This document shows, piece after piece, positions 1-10,043 of a stretch of DNA of 64,000 bases. Both the position numbers and the translations under genes were made by a program. A model generated the notes under the pieces. It was given only the letters and a program-made list of their open reading frames with translations, made no database searches and was not told the origin of the DNA. Source of the DNA: Pseudomonas gingeri. Lineage in GTDB: Bacteria > Pseudomonadota > Gammaproteobacteria > Pseudomonadales > Pseudomonadaceae. The DNA lies in contig NZ_JACAOS010000021.1 in NCBI RefSeq assembly GCF_013386165.1, forward strand, positions 493,314 to 557,313. The letters are read 5' to 3'. Within the stretch, counting starts at the first letter, position 1; each line of letters starts with the position of its first letter.

Positions 1-1
1 C

Positions 2-628
2 TTCCGTCTGAGTAACGAGGCCGGCTGGGGATTGTTCAGGTTTGGAAAGCCCAGCGGAGAAGCTTTTGCTGACGAGCAGTTCCCATTGAGTGCTCTAAAT
101 GAGTTTTCGAAGCAGTCCGTCCCTGATTATTACTGGTCATTGCCAAACCCCAATCCCAATTACAAAGCACTTGCGGACCTCTCCAACAAAGCCGGCGGCG
201 CCGTGCTCATGGGACACTCCCAGGCGGGTTCCTATCCTCTCGAAGCGGCGCTCACAGATAGCCGAAATATCAAAGGCCTAGTGTTGATCGAACCAGGAGC
301 CTGCGGTGAACCCACCTACTCCGAGGAGAATTTCCAGAAGCTGGCAAAGCTCCCCATTCTGGTTGTCTTTGGTGATCATCTGGATGCCGATACCGGCTTG
401 CCGGGCTTCTCCTGGCAGAAGACGTTCGAGCAGTGCCAAGGGTTTATCGAGCATATCAATGAGGTCGGCGGTCAGGCAACAATGCTGCACCCGCCGGAGC
501 TTGGCATTCACGGCAACAGCCATATGCTCATGCAAGACCGCAATAATTTGCAGATCGCAGATTTGATACTGAAGTGGATGCACGACAACGTGAAATCCAG
601 CAACACCTCCTCGTCAGTAAAGCGCTGA
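2..628 (+). CDS. Alpha/beta hydrolase, 5' end outside the window
   Basis: The frame is open to the left edge, with its first whole codon at position 2, so the N-terminal part is missing. A TTG at 32 is in frame but is not a convincing start. The visible 208 residues carry the nucleophile elbow GHSQAG at 212-229, a later Asp in the stretch VVFGDHLDAD and a His in GIHGNSHM near the end. These fit the Ser-Asp-His triad order of alpha/beta hydrolases. It is probably an esterase or lipase-like enzyme; the substrate cannot be told. The next intact gene lies 235 bp downstream, with a relic of an RND gene between. Confidence 0.75.
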   Translation, partial: FRLSNEAGWGLFRFGKPSGEAFADEQFPLSALNEFSKQSVPDYYWSLPNPNPNYKALADLSNKAGGAVLMGHSQAGSYPLEAALTDSRNIKGLVLIEPGACGEPTYSEENFQKLAKLPILVVFGDHLDADTGLPGFSWQKTFEQCQGFIEHINEVGGQATMLHPPELGIHGNSHMLMQDRNNLQIADLILKWMHDNVKSSNTSSSVKR

Positions 629-679
629 TATCAAAGCTCATGGTTATTAGTCGGGGGCGCACAGGCGTTGCAGCTTCCG

Positions 680-790
680 GCCAAACAACGTCCGTTGACC
701 ATTTAGCAGCTTAACGAACTGCCTATCCACACTTGGTCCGGCTCGGTCGTCCGCGTGCTTAACGTCGATCTTGTTCCTCGCGACACCGTC
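680..790 (+). pseudogene. Relic of an RND efflux permease gene
   Basis: Read in one frame, this stretch gives QLNELPIHTWSGSVVRV, which aligns without gaps to QLNDLPIRTLSGAVIRM in the intact RND permease downstream (DNA around 2613-2660). Over the 48 aligned bases at about 712-759 I count 9 mismatches, about 81% identity. An in-frame TAG stands where the intact gene has a GAG codon just before QLN. Similarity fades past 790. It is a short decayed piece of a second RND pump gene, not an active gene. Confidence 0.65.
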
Positions 791-862
791 AAAGCTGCGG
801 GCTTTTGTATTCGACAACGGGCCGGTGACAGCGTCCAGAGATAAGCCAAAAGGAAATGTTCC

Positions 863-1600
863 ATGTATCAGAATATTGACGGCAAAGTGGTTGTCATTAC
901 CGGAGCGAGCAGCGGCCTGGGCGAAGCGACTGCACGCCTACTCGCTCAACACGGCGCAAAGGTGGTTCTTGGAGCCCGCCGTCTGGACAGACTACAGGCG
1001 TTGGCGCGCGAGCTAGGTTTGAACGAGGACGCAGTCGTTGCCACCGATGTCACCAGTCGGGAGGAAGTACAAAACCTCATCGATCGAGCCGTGAAACTGC
1101 ACGGTCGCGTCGACGTCATGCTGAATAACGCAGGCCTGATGCCGAACTCTTTGCTAGAGCGTTTGGACGTAGATGCCTGGGACAAGATGATCGATGTGAA
1201 CATCAAAGGCGTGCTCTACGGTATCGCGGCCGTGCTTCCGGTCATGAAGTCACAGCAGAGTGGACACATCATCAATGTGTCTTCGGTTGCGGGTCATAAG
1301 GTGGGGCCTGGAAGCACCGTATATGCGGCAACCAAGCACGCCGTTCGCGCTATCTCAGAAGGCCTGCGACAGGAAGTAAAGCCCTACAACATCCGCTCGA
1401 CCATTGTCTCACCTGGGGCGGTGGCAACAGAGTTGACGCACACAGTCACTGACCCTGTCGTTTCGGCACGTCTGACACAGCTATATGCGAAGGCAATCCC
1501 CGCTGAGGCATTCGCGCGCGTAGTGCTCTTCGCGATGAGCCAGCCAGACGACGTGGATATTAACGAGGTCTTGTTCCGGCCCACCTGTCAGGACTACTAA
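863..1600 (+). CDS. Short-chain dehydrogenase/reductase (SDR)
   Basis: This is a 245-residue classical SDR, the usual length. It has the NAD(P) glycine motif TGASSGLG near residue 13, the NNAG motif near residue 87, a catalytic Ser in INVSSVAG and the YAATK active-site pair. ATG 863 follows AGGAAA at a normal distance. It should be a cytoplasmic NAD(P)-dependent alcohol/ketone oxidoreductase; the substrate is unknown. It is co-directional with the RND operon but separated from it by 286 bp, so it may have its own promoter. Confidence 0.85.
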   Translation: MYQNIDGKVVVITGASSGLGEATARLLAQHGAKVVLGARRLDRLQALARELGLNEDAVVATDVTSREEVQNLIDRAVKLHGRVDVMLNNAGLMPNSLLERLDVDAWDKMIDVNIKGVLYGIAAVLPVMKSQQSGHIINVSSVAGHKVGPGSTVYAATKHAVRAISEGLRQEVKPYNIRSTIVSPGAVATELTHTVTDPVVSARLTQLYAKAIPAEAFARVVLFAMSQPDDVDINEVLFRPTCQDY

Positions 1601-1886
1601 ATCGAGAGTATGAGCTAGCAGTTTACGGAGGCCGCCAGTGGGCTATAACGGACGGGATGAGCCCAGTGACGCTCGCGTGCGGCTAAATCTGCGCACGTTT
1701 ACTTTGTTACTGATTGTTTCATGCGGCTCAATTGGACCGTTCTATTGCTGAGCTGCATTCACAGCCCCATCCGGTTTTTAGTAACTACTCGCATCCGACT
1801 CCGTTGGTTAAATTAATAGTCTTGCCAGCAACTACACCTGAATCTATCTGGGCGGTCATACGCCATCTGCAATTGGAGAATGACCG

Positions 1887-4800
1887 ATGAGCGCAATTGT
1901 GCGCCTAGCGCTTGCACGACCCTATTCTTTCATCGTCATGGCACTGATCATTCTGCTCGCGGGCATCCTCTCGATCTTTCGGATGCCCAGCGATATGTTT
2001 CCGGAAATCCGCGTACCGGTCATTGCCGTTGCGTGGACCTACAGCGGCTTGTCTCCGGATGAAATGGCCTCCCGAATTGTCATTCCTCACCAGCGTTCGT
2101 TGACCACGGGTGTCAGCGATATCGAGCGCATCGAGGGGCAATCCCTACCAGGTATTGGCATCACCAAAATTTTCCTGCAACCGGGTGCGAACGTGATCTT
2201 GGCCACCGCCCAGGTCACGGCGTCAGCGCAAACGATGCTACGACAGCTACCAGCAGGAACTTCGCCCCCGTTGATTTTGAACTACAGCGCATCGACCGTT
2301 CCGATTGTGCAACTGGCACTTTCGGGCGATGGGCTGAGCGAGAAAGATTTGTACGACATGGGCGTCAGTTTCCTGCGCCCCCGTCTGGTAACAGTGCCCG
2401 GTGTAGCGATGCCATTTCCTTACGGGGGAAGCGGACGGCAGATCCAGATGGACCTGAACCCTCAAGCCCTTCAAACCTACGGCTTGTCGCCGCTTCAGGT
2501 CACTGCGGCGCTGGCTGCGCAGAATCAGATCACCCCTGCGGGTTTCGTCAAGATTGGCGAGTTCCAGTACAACTTCAAGCTCAACAACGCCCCATCGACA
2601 ATAGAGCAATTGAACGACCTGCCTATCCGCACTTTGTCCGGTGCGGTCATCCGCATGCGCGATGTCGCGCATGTTCGTGACGGTGCTGCCCCTCAGCAAA
2701 ATGTTGTGCATGTCGACGGCCAGCGTTCAGTGCTGTTGACGGTGCTCAAATCCGGGGCGACCTCGACTCTCGATATTGTTCAGGGGGTCAAGAACATGAT
2801 CCCGGAAATCAAACGTGGCCTTCCGCCCGAGTTAAACATCACTCCGGTGAACGACCAGTCGTTTTTTGTTCGAGCAGCGGTTGATGCTGTGGTTCATGAA
2901 GGTGTGCTAGCCGCTGCGCTGACGAGCCTGATGATTTTGCTTTTCCTGGGATCATGGCGTTCCGCGATTATCGTCGCAACGTCTATCCCATTATCGGTCC
3001 TTGGCTCCGTCGCCGTTCTCTCGGCTTTTGGCCAGACGCTGAACGTCATGACCCTTGGCGGGCTTGCGTTAGCGGTCGGTATCCTCGTCGATGAGGCAAC
3101 GGTGACGATCGAGAATATCGAGCAGCATTTGGAGGAGGGCAAGGAAGTACGTACGGCGATTCTGGATGGGGCTCAGCAGATCGTAGTGCCCGCATTTTTG
3201 GCGCTGCTGTGCATCTGTATCGTTTTCGTGCCGATGTTCTTTCTACCAGGTGTCTCGGGTTTTCTGTTCGTACCCATGGCGTTAGCAGTGATCTTCGCCA
3301 TGACCACGTCGTTCCTACTATCGCGGACCTTGGTTCCGACCATGGCCATGTACCTGCTGAAGCATCACTCGCCCGAGTCAGAGCAGCAGACGCGTACTGG
3401 CGTGATCGGTCGACTGATAGCCTTTCAAAAAGGTTTTGAGCGCTATTTTGCGGCTTTCCGTGAGCGCTATACACATGTACTGAAAAACGTTTTGGAGCGA
3501 CGTGGGCTTTTCGTGATCGCTTTTGTGGGTGTGTCGCTTGCAAGCATCGCGCTGGCTCCGTTTCTCGGCCGCACATTCTTCCCACAAGTCGATTCTGGCT
3601 CAATGTTATTGCACGTACGGGGTCAACCGGGCCTTCGGGTCGAAGAGACCTCCGCAATGTTCCAGCGTATCCAGCAAAAGATACGGGAAGTCATTCCTGC
3701 CGAAGAGCTGGAGTCGATTGCCGACAATATCGGACTTCCGAACAGTGTTATCAACACGGTCTACAGCACGTCAGGAACGCTTGGGCCTCAAGATGGCGAC
3801 ATCATGATCTCGCTCAAGCCAGGTCACCATCCAACTGAAGGGTATGTGACTCGGCTTCGAGCCATGCTGCCTGATCTTTTCCCGGAGGCCACGTTCGCGT
3901 TCCTACCGGCTGATATGACGAGTCAGGTTCTGAACTTCGGTGCACCGGCTCCCATCGACATCCAGTTCACTGGACCGAACAAGGCCGAGTCGAGGCAGTA
4001 TGCTGAGCGCGTTCTTCGTGAGGTACGCAAGATCGACGGCTTGGTGGATGCTCGCATTCACCAACCTGCGGGATACCCTGAGCTTCGCTTCAACGCAGAT
4101 CGGACGCGCATGAGTCAGCTCGGGTTGACCCAAAGCGACGTGACGAACAGCGTTGCAACTGCTGTTGCGGGGACCTCCCAGGGAACCCCTGTCTACTGGC
4201 TCAACCCCACCAATGGCGTGACCTACCCGATCGTCATCCAGACGCCGGAGCACAAGTTAGGCTCGTTGACGGACATTTCCGGCATACCGGTTATTCCTGA
4301 AGGCGGAGGGACTCCACAGGTCCTTGGTGGCTTGGGTACGCTGGAGCGCGGTACATCTTCCGTCGTCGATAGCCGCTACAACATTCAGCCGCTCATCAAC
4401 ATCTATGCCGGTGTCGACAGGCGTGATTTGGGTGCGGTGGCAGGGGACGTACAGAAAATTCTGGACCGCCTCAGCGCAGACAAGCCCGCGTCCGTAACAG
4501 CCACGCTTCGCGGGCAATACCAATCCATGAACACAGCTTTTGTGGGCTTGGGATTAGGGCTCCTCGGGGCAGTAGTGCTGATCTACCTTCTCATCGTGAT
4601 CAATTTCCAGAGTTGGACTGATCCATTGATCATCATCCTGGCGCTCCCTGCTGCCCTGGCCGGTATCTGCTGGATGCTGTTTATTACCAGGACTCCATTG
4701 TCTGTTCCGGCTCTCACTGGCGCAATCATGTGCATGGGGGTTGCTACCGCAAACTGCATTCTGGTCATTAGCTCTGCACGTGAGCGGATGGCAGAGCATG

Positions 4801-5063
4801 GGGAGGCCATTCGCGCCGCATTAGAGGCCGGTAGAACCAGGTTGCGTCCAGTACTCATGACTGCACTTGCAATGATCATTGGCATGCTGCCGATGGCAAT
4901 CGGACTGGGTGATGGAGGCGAACAGAACGCACCGCTGGGACGTGCCGTGATTGGCGGGCTTATCTGCGCCACGTTTGCATCGCTGCTTTTCGTACCGACG
5001 CTTTTTTCTATATTGCACGGCCGCCGGGCCGCTCAAGAGTCCAATAGGTCCGCCCATGCATAA
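1887..5063 (+). CDS. RND efflux permease, HAE1 type
   Basis: This 1058-residue inner-membrane proton-driven pump has the family length of about 1040. An N-terminal membrane helix begins at once (LALARPYSFIVMALIILLAG). The TM4 motif reads GILVDEATVTIEN, with Asp-Glu where AcrB has Asp-Asp. Two large periplasmic loops and a C-terminal block of helices follow. It is first in an operon of permease, adaptor and outer-membrane channel; its stop overlaps the adaptor start by 8 bp (ATGCATAA). ATG 1887 follows GGAG. An ATG at 1880 is out of frame. The substrate is not predictable. A decayed fragment of a paralogue lies at 680-790. Confidence 0.93.
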   Translation: MSAIVRLALARPYSFIVMALIILLAGILSIFRMPSDMFPEIRVPVIAVAWTYSGLSPDEMASRIVIPHQRSLTTGVSDIERIEGQSLPGIGITKIFLQPGANVILATAQVTASAQTMLRQLPAGTSPPLILNYSASTVPIVQLALSGDGLSEKDLYDMGVSFLRPRLVTVPGVAMPFPYGGSGRQIQMDLNPQALQTYGLSPLQVTAALAAQNQITPAGFVKIGEFQYNFKLNNAPSTIEQLNDLPIRTLSGAVIRMRDVAHVRDGAAPQQNVVHVDGQRSVLLTVLKSGATSTLDIVQGVKNMIPEIKRGLPPELNITPVNDQSFFVRAAVDAVVHEGVLAAALTSLMILLFLGSWRSAIIVATSIPLSVLGSVAVLSAFGQTLNVMTLGGLALAVGILVDEATVTIENIEQHLEEGKEVRTAILDGAQQIVVPAFLALLCICIVFVPMFFLPGVSGFLFVPMALAVIFAMTTSFLLSRTLVPTMAMYLLKHHSPESEQQTRTGVIGRLIAFQKGFERYFAAFRERYTHVLKNVLERRGLFVIAFVGVSLASIALAPFLGRTFFPQVDSGSMLLHVRGQPGLRVEETSAMFQRIQQKIREVIPAEELESIADNIGLPNSVINTVYSTSGTLGPQDGDIMISLKPGHHPTEGYVTRLRAMLPDLFPEATFAFLPADMTSQVLNFGAPAPIDIQFTGPNKAESRQYAERVLREVRKIDGLVDARIHQPAGYPELRFNADRTRMSQLGLTQSDVTNSVATAVAGTSQGTPVYWLNPTNGVTYPIVIQTPEHKLGSLTDISGIPVIPEGGGTPQVLGGLGTLERGTSSVVDSRYNIQPLINIYAGVDRRDLGAVAGDVQKILDRLSADKPASVTATLRGQYQSMNTAFVGLGLGLLGAVVLIYLLIVINFQSWTDPLIIILALPAALAGICWMLFITRTPLSVPALTGAIMCMGVATANCILVISSARERMAEHGEAIRAALEAGRTRLRPVLMTALAMIIGMLPMAIGLGDGGEQNAPLGRAVIGGLICATFASLLFVPTLFSILHGRRAAQESNRSAHA

Positions 5064-6234
5064 CGACGAAATTACCTCGCCCAAGAGTATTCGCCCTAGA
5101 ACTCTATTGGCTCTCGGTGTTGCGGGTGTCTGCGTGGCTTTGGCTGCGGGTGCTGCGTTGCGAGTTCAAGAGCGCGATGAGTTGCAGGAGCAGAATCAAG
5201 CTGCGGCCGTGCGAACGGCAGATATCATTCAGCCGTCGAGCACCAAGAGCGGCACGCTAGTTCTGCCAGGACGACTCGAAGCGTGGGCAGTATCCCCTGT
5301 GTATGCACGGACTAACGGCTACCTCAGCCGTTGGTATGCAGATATTGGCCAGCCAGTTAAGGCAGGGCAAGTGCTTGCAGACATCGATACTCCCGATTTG
5401 GACCAACAGTTGATTGGTTCTCAAGCGGCTCTCGCTACGGCAGAGGCTGAACTCAAACTTGCGCAGTCCACCAGCCAGCGTTGGGACAAGCTTCTGGCCG
5501 GTCAGGCCGTCTCGCAACAAGACGCTGATGAGCGGCGCGGCAGGTTTGCAGCCCAGCTCGCTGCTCGTAATCAGGCGGTGGCTGATGTTAATAGGCTTCG
5601 CGCTTTGACTGCATTCAAGCGTGTGGTGGCCCCTTTCAACGGCGTGGTGACCAGTCGCACTACTGACATCGGCGCGTTGATTGCTGCGGGCGGATCTGGG
5701 ACGGCGCCGCTATTCACCGTTTCGGACGCAACCAAATTGCGGCTCCGTGTCCAGATCCCGCAAGCGTACGTCCAGCAAATATTCAATGGCCAGGTCGCAC
5801 ACTTCGCTGTACCGGACCTGCCAGGTAAGCAATTTGATGCAGTGATTGAGCGTTCGTCGGAGGCGGTGAATTCCGACTCCGGATCGATGATGATCCAGCT
5901 CACCTACAACAACCAAGCTGCCGTATTGAAGCCCGGCGCATACGCTCAGGTGACCTTCAACCTTGATGACAGGTCCGGTACGCAAGCAGGCATCGTCAGG
6001 GTGCCGGCCAGCTCGATCATGTTCAGAAAAGAAGGGACTGCCGTGGCAGTCTCCGATCAGGACGGGTTGGTGCGTATCCAGAAGATCTCGATCGTGACTG
6101 ATTTCGGCAGCGAGTTGGAGGTTCTAGGCCTTGGCAGGCAAGACTGGATCATCAAGGCACCGACCGATGAAATCCAGACGGGTGATCACATCAAACCCCG
6201 TCAGGCGCCTGCGCAAGGAGTGAAAAATGCGTGA
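5056..6234 (+). CDS. RND periplasmic adaptor (membrane fusion protein)
   Basis: The 392-residue adaptor joins the RND pump to the outer-membrane channel. Residues 17-35 form a hydrophobic N-terminal anchor (LLALGVAGVCVALAAGAAL). A lipoyl-like half motif (GYLSRWYADIGQPVKAGQVL), an alpha-hairpin of about 75 residues and a beta-barrel region follow, the HlyD-type order. I chose ATG 5056 because it overlaps the permease stop by 8 bp; an upstream in-frame start at 4951 would lie deep inside the permease gene. Its own end overlaps the next gene by 8 bp in the same way, implying translational coupling across all three genes. Confidence 0.92.
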   Translation: MHNDEITSPKSIRPRTLLALGVAGVCVALAAGAALRVQERDELQEQNQAAAVRTADIIQPSSTKSGTLVLPGRLEAWAVSPVYARTNGYLSRWYADIGQPVKAGQVLADIDTPDLDQQLIGSQAALATAEAELKLAQSTSQRWDKLLAGQAVSQQDADERRGRFAAQLAARNQAVADVNRLRALTAFKRVVAPFNGVVTSRTTDIGALIAAGGSGTAPLFTVSDATKLRLRVQIPQAYVQQIFNGQVAHFAVPDLPGKQFDAVIERSSEAVNSDSGSMMIQLTYNNQAAVLKPGAYAQVTFNLDDRSGTQAGIVRVPASSIMFRKEGTAVAVSDQDGLVRIQKISIVTDFGSELEVLGLGRQDWIIKAPTDEIQTGDHIKPRQAPAQGVKNA

Positions 6235-7630
6235 CTTTCTCGCCCCGATCGCTGCTGCTTTTCTGTTGGTGGGTTGCAACACTGCGCCGCAATACAAAGT
6301 GCCCAATACCCCTGCACCGCTAGCGGAGTACAAGGAGACCGGTCCTTGGACTCCTGCACGACCTGCCGATACAGCTTCAAGGGGCGCGTGGTGGGACATC
6401 GTCAATGATTCCGAACTTGATGCTCTCGTGCACAGGCTCGAACAGAATCCACCCAGATTGGCTGTGGCGATTGCCCGAATGGATCAGTCGATGGCGGTCG
6501 CAAGGCGCACGCGCTCGGCGTTATTCCCTCAAATTGATGTGACTGGGGGGGCAACAAGAGAGCGGGTAATGGATCTTACCGGGGAACCGGTGCGCCGCAA
6601 TGCCTACAACCTGGGCGGTGCAGTTTCGTATGAACTCGATCTCTGGGGGCGGGTTAGGAACTCTGTGATCTCCGGCGACGCCGAGGCGCAGGCTTCTGTT
6701 TATGATCTGGAGAGCGTCAAGCTCAGCCTGCAAGCCGAGGTCGCCGAAAATTACCTGCGTCTGCGCGGCGCTGACAGTCGGATCGTGCTTTTACGACAAA
6801 CGATTACCGCCTACCAATCCGCTCTGGATCTGACCCACCGGCTTTTTGTCGGGGGCGCCACTACAGAGGCAGACGTGTCCCGTGCAAGCACCCAGCTTGG
6901 CACTGCGCAATCCGAGTTAGAGCAACAACTCGCAGAGAGGGCCTTATACGAGCATGCAATAGCTGCCTTGTTGGGTGAGCAGCCTTCTGCGTTCGCGATA
7001 ACCCCGACAAAAGAGCTACCTAGTCCGAGTCCCACCCCAGTCAGCGCGCCTTCCGAACTACTTCAGCGACGCCCTGACATAGCTGCCGCTGAGCGCAGGG
7101 TTGCTGCTGCCAACGCACGAATCGGTGTTGCACGGGCTGCTTACTTTCCGTCCATTACTCTGGGGCTCTCGGGCGGGTTCGCATCGACCACCAATAATCT
7201 CATTTCTGCCGGCAGCAAGGTCTGGGCGTTAGGGCCCGCAGCTGCGCTGCTGCCAGTCTTTGACGGCGGTAGCCGAAAAGCTGAAGTGAAACGCTCACAA
7301 GGCGAGTTTGAACAAGCGAGCGCTGAGTATCGACAGACAGTGCTCGACGCGTTTCGGAACGTTGAGGACCAACTGACCCTCACAAACCGGCTAGCGAACG
7401 CGAGTGACAAACAACGTGGCGCGGCACAGGCAGCAGCCCGTGCGGACGAGATCATCGAACGCCAATACCGTGGTGGTGCGGTGGACTATCTGCAGGTAGT
7501 CACTGCGCAGATTGCGCATTTGCAAAGTCAGGAAGCACTCATCGATATCGAGACTCGCAGACTCATCGCAAGCATTGATCTCGTACGTGAACTGGGTGGG
7601 GATTGGAAGCCACCTGCAAATGATTCATGA
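6227..7630 (+). CDS. Outer-membrane efflux lipoprotein, NodT/OprM family
   Basis: This 467-residue TolC-like channel starts with a lipoprotein signal whose lipobox LVGC puts the acylated Cys at residue 17. The duplicated outer-membrane-factor helices include the family signature RRPDIAAAERRVAAANARIG in the second half. It completes the tripartite pump encoded at 1887-6234. The start ATGCGTGA overlaps the adaptor stop by 8 bp. No regulator gene is adjacent, so control of the operon is not visible. A 90-bp gap separates it from the aldo/keto reductase. Confidence 0.92.
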   Translation: MRDFLAPIAAAFLLVGCNTAPQYKVPNTPAPLAEYKETGPWTPARPADTASRGAWWDIVNDSELDALVHRLEQNPPRLAVAIARMDQSMAVARRTRSALFPQIDVTGGATRERVMDLTGEPVRRNAYNLGGAVSYELDLWGRVRNSVISGDAEAQASVYDLESVKLSLQAEVAENYLRLRGADSRIVLLRQTITAYQSALDLTHRLFVGGATTEADVSRASTQLGTAQSELEQQLAERALYEHAIAALLGEQPSAFAITPTKELPSPSPTPVSAPSELLQRRPDIAAAERRVAAANARIGVARAAYFPSITLGLSGGFASTTNNLISAGSKVWALGPAAALLPVFDGGSRKAEVKRSQGEFEQASAEYRQTVLDAFRNVEDQLTLTNRLANASDKQRGAAQAAARADEIIERQYRGGAVDYLQVVTAQIAHLQSQEALIDIETRRLIASIDLVRELGGDWKPPANDS

Positions 7631-7720
7631 GATTCGGTTTGGCGCAGTCAAGTGAGGACTCTTGCGTTGCTACCACGCACGCCAGCCTGCGACGAAATCA
7701 ACCTAATGCGAGGAATACCC

Positions 7721-8611
7721 ATGATTGGATTAACCAGGCGCAAGGTCCTTTTGACTGGAGCAGCAATAGGGCTGCTGGGGAGAAGTGTTTTGGCGAGTGA
7801 AATCAAACATGAAGTGAAGCTTCCCGACGGCCTTGGCGTGCCCTCGCTCGGTCAGGGTACGTTCCAGCTTGCGGAGGGTCGACGTCCCCCTTCCCAGGAA
7901 GAGGACGCGCTGCGGACCGGTATTGCGTTGGGGCTGACGCTGATCGATACAGCAGAAATGTATGGAGATGGCAGCGCGGAGGAAATGGTCGGTCGGGTGA
8001 TTACCGGCCAGCGCAATAAGGTCTTCCTGGTGTCCAAGGTGCTCCCGAATCACCACACCGCGGAGCAGATTCGTACCTCTTGCGCGGAGAGTTTGAAGCG
8101 GTTGCAGACTGGCTATATCGACCTCTATCTGCTGCATTGGCGAACCTTCCAGACCGATCTTAAGACGGTCGTGGAGACTTTTGAGGATCTTCGAGCCGCT
8201 GGGAAGATCCGCCGCTGGGGCGTGTCGAGCTTCTCGGTCAAGGACATGGAGGAACTCTACAGCATCCCTGGTGGCCGCAACTGCGCCACCAACCAAGTGC
8301 GCTACAACCTTCAGGATCGCGCGGTTGAGTCAGACCTGATTCCCTGGTCCCAAAAGCATCAGATGCCGATCATGGCGTTCTCACCACTCGGTAAGGGCGG
8401 ACTGCTCGGCAATCCGGTCCTCAAACAAATTGCTGAACGACATCAATGCAGCACTGCGGCGATTGCGTTGGCGTGGACACTACGCGATGGCGGTGTCATT
8501 TCAATTCCCGGTACGGGTTCGGCTGAGCACGTCCGTGAAAACGCCCGCGCTCTGGATATGCGCCTGACCCAATCAGATTTGGATGACCTCGACAGCGCGT
8601 TTCCTACGTAG
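7721..8611 (+). CDS. Aldo/keto reductase with a Tat signal
   Basis: From ATG 7721 (GAGGA five bases upstream) the protein has 296 residues. It opens with a twin-arginine signal (TRRKVLLTGAAIG, then VLAS before the mature part). An in-frame start at 7652 has no ribosome site. The catalytic tetrad of AKRs is visible: Asp in LIDTAEMYGDG, the Tyr in the same motif, Lys in FLVSKV and His in LLHWR. The NADPH-binding end is present (SIPGTGSAEHVREN). A Tat-exported AKR is uncommon, and the neighbouring SDR and F420-type reductase also have export signals. Substrate unknown. Confidence 0.85.
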   Translation: MIGLTRRKVLLTGAAIGLLGRSVLASEIKHEVKLPDGLGVPSLGQGTFQLAEGRRPPSQEEDALRTGIALGLTLIDTAEMYGDGSAEEMVGRVITGQRNKVFLVSKVLPNHHTAEQIRTSCAESLKRLQTGYIDLYLLHWRTFQTDLKTVVETFEDLRAAGKIRRWGVSSFSVKDMEELYSIPGGRNCATNQVRYNLQDRAVESDLIPWSQKHQMPIMAFSPLGKGGLLGNPVLKQIAERHQCSTAAIALAWTLRDGGVISIPGTGSAEHVRENARALDMRLTQSDLDDLDSAFPT

Positions 8612-8691
8612 CGTGCATGTTCCGAAGACCGAATCACGCTGCTGCATCGAGCGATTTGGCGACTCAAAAGGAAGAACAGACGGAAGGCCCA

Positions 8692-10023
8692 ATGAACTAT
8701 CAACCTGCGCTTTCGAGCGACGAGCGTTCGCTTATGTACAAGGTGATCGGAAGATTCATCGATATTCGCCCGCAAGAGATGAAGGCGCTGGGATGGTCCT
8801 GGCTATACATATTTTCGCTCTTCCTTGCTTATTACGTGTTGCGGCCGATACGGGACGAGCTGGGCGTGGCAGGTGGCGTGCGCAATCTGCCTTGGCTGTT
8901 TACTGGAACGCTGGTGGCAATGCTGGTGCTGCACCCGTTGTATTCCTACATCGTGCGCAGTTGGCCGCGCGAGCGTTTCATTGCCATCGCATACCGTTTT
9001 TTCATGCTCAATCTCATAGGTTTTGCCGTGTTGCTTGCCAATGCAACACCCGAGCAGCATGTCTGGATTGGGCGGGCATTTTTCATCTGGGTATCGGTGT
9101 TCAATCTGTTCGTCGTTTCGGTGTTTTGGTCGCTGGTAGTCGATGTGTTCAGTTCTGAACAAGGCAAACGGCTGTTTGGCTTTCTGGCCGCCGGGGCAAC
9201 AGTCGGTGGGATTGCAGGCTCTGCATTGACCGCCGGGCTCGTTGAAAGCGCCGGTCAGACCTGGCTGCTCGTCGCGTCTGTGTTACTTCTGGAAGTCTCT
9301 GTTTTCTCATCCAAACGCCTGTCGAGTATCAGCGACTCTTTCCAGACGTCCCTTGGAAAGTCAGACCCTCACCAGCCTGTTGGAGGAGGGGTATTTTCTG
9401 GTATCTCTCATATCGTGAAATCCCCCTATCTGCTGGGGATCGCGGCTTTCATAGTGCTGTACTCGATCACCTCGACGATCCTGTATTTCCAACAGGCGAG
9501 CATCGTTGAAGCGAACATCGCTGACAGAGCTGCACGCACAGCGTTCTTCGCCAGCATCGACTTTTGGGTAAACGCCATCACCCTGATTTTTCAACTGTTC
9601 GTGGCGAGCCAAGCGCTGAGACTGCTCGGTGTGACGGTAACCCTTTGCTTGTTGCCACTGGCAAGCGTGGTTGGATTTTCCGCCTTGGCGATGGCTCCGA
9701 CGGTAGGTGTTTTTGTGGCGGTGCAAGTGGCGCGAAGGGTCTGCAATTTTGCCCTCACTCGACCTGCGCGGGAGATTCTATTTACCTCGGTCAGCAGAGA
9801 AGATCGGTACAAAACCAAAAACCTGATTGATACCGCCATCTACCGCGCGGGAGATCAGATAGCGAGTTGGTCCTATGCCGGTTTACTCGCCGTGGGCCTG
9901 ACGGCTACGGGCATTTCTATGGTTGCGGTCCCGCTATCGATTCTCTGGTTACTGATGAGCGTTTGGTTGGGCCGACGCCAGGGCAATCTGGAGCTGGCTG
10001 CTCAGCGTCCTAACCCTCAATAG
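8692..10023 (+). CDS. Membrane transporter, MFS / NTP-exchange-like
   Basis: This 443-residue polytopic protein has about 12 hydrophobic segments. The opening block (FLAYYVLRPIRDELGVAGG) and later GKRLFGFLAAGATVGGIAGS resemble bacterial MFS proteins annotated as NTP/NDP exchange transporter-like. I infer this from the YYVLRPIRDE motif; nucleotide transport is not proven in free-living bacteria. ATG 8692 follows GGAAGG five bases away; an in-frame ATG at 8617 lacks a ribosome site and precedes the hydrophilic leader. It lies in the co-directional run after the efflux operon, 20 bp ahead of the SDR gene. Confidence 0.7.
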   Translation: MNYQPALSSDERSLMYKVIGRFIDIRPQEMKALGWSWLYIFSLFLAYYVLRPIRDELGVAGGVRNLPWLFTGTLVAMLVLHPLYSYIVRSWPRERFIAIAYRFFMLNLIGFAVLLANATPEQHVWIGRAFFIWVSVFNLFVVSVFWSLVVDVFSSEQGKRLFGFLAAGATVGGIAGSALTAGLVESAGQTWLLVASVLLLEVSVFSSKRLSSISDSFQTSLGKSDPHQPVGGGVFSGISHIVKSPYLLGIAAFIVLYSITSTILYFQQASIVEANIADRAARTAFFASIDFWVNAITLIFQLFVASQALRLLGVTVTLCLLPLASVVGFSALAMAPTVGVFVAVQVARRVCNFALTRPAREILFTSVSREDRYKTKNLIDTAIYRAGDQIASWSYAGLLAVGLTATGISMVAVPLSILWLLMSVWLGRRQGNLELAAQRPNPQ

Positions 10024-10043
10024 AGCCGATGGAGAGAAAAAAC

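Noticed and set aside
771..1016. Small + strand frame between the RND relic and the SDR
   Set aside because: It overlaps the SDR start in another frame and its first part is RND relic sequence; no ribosome site.
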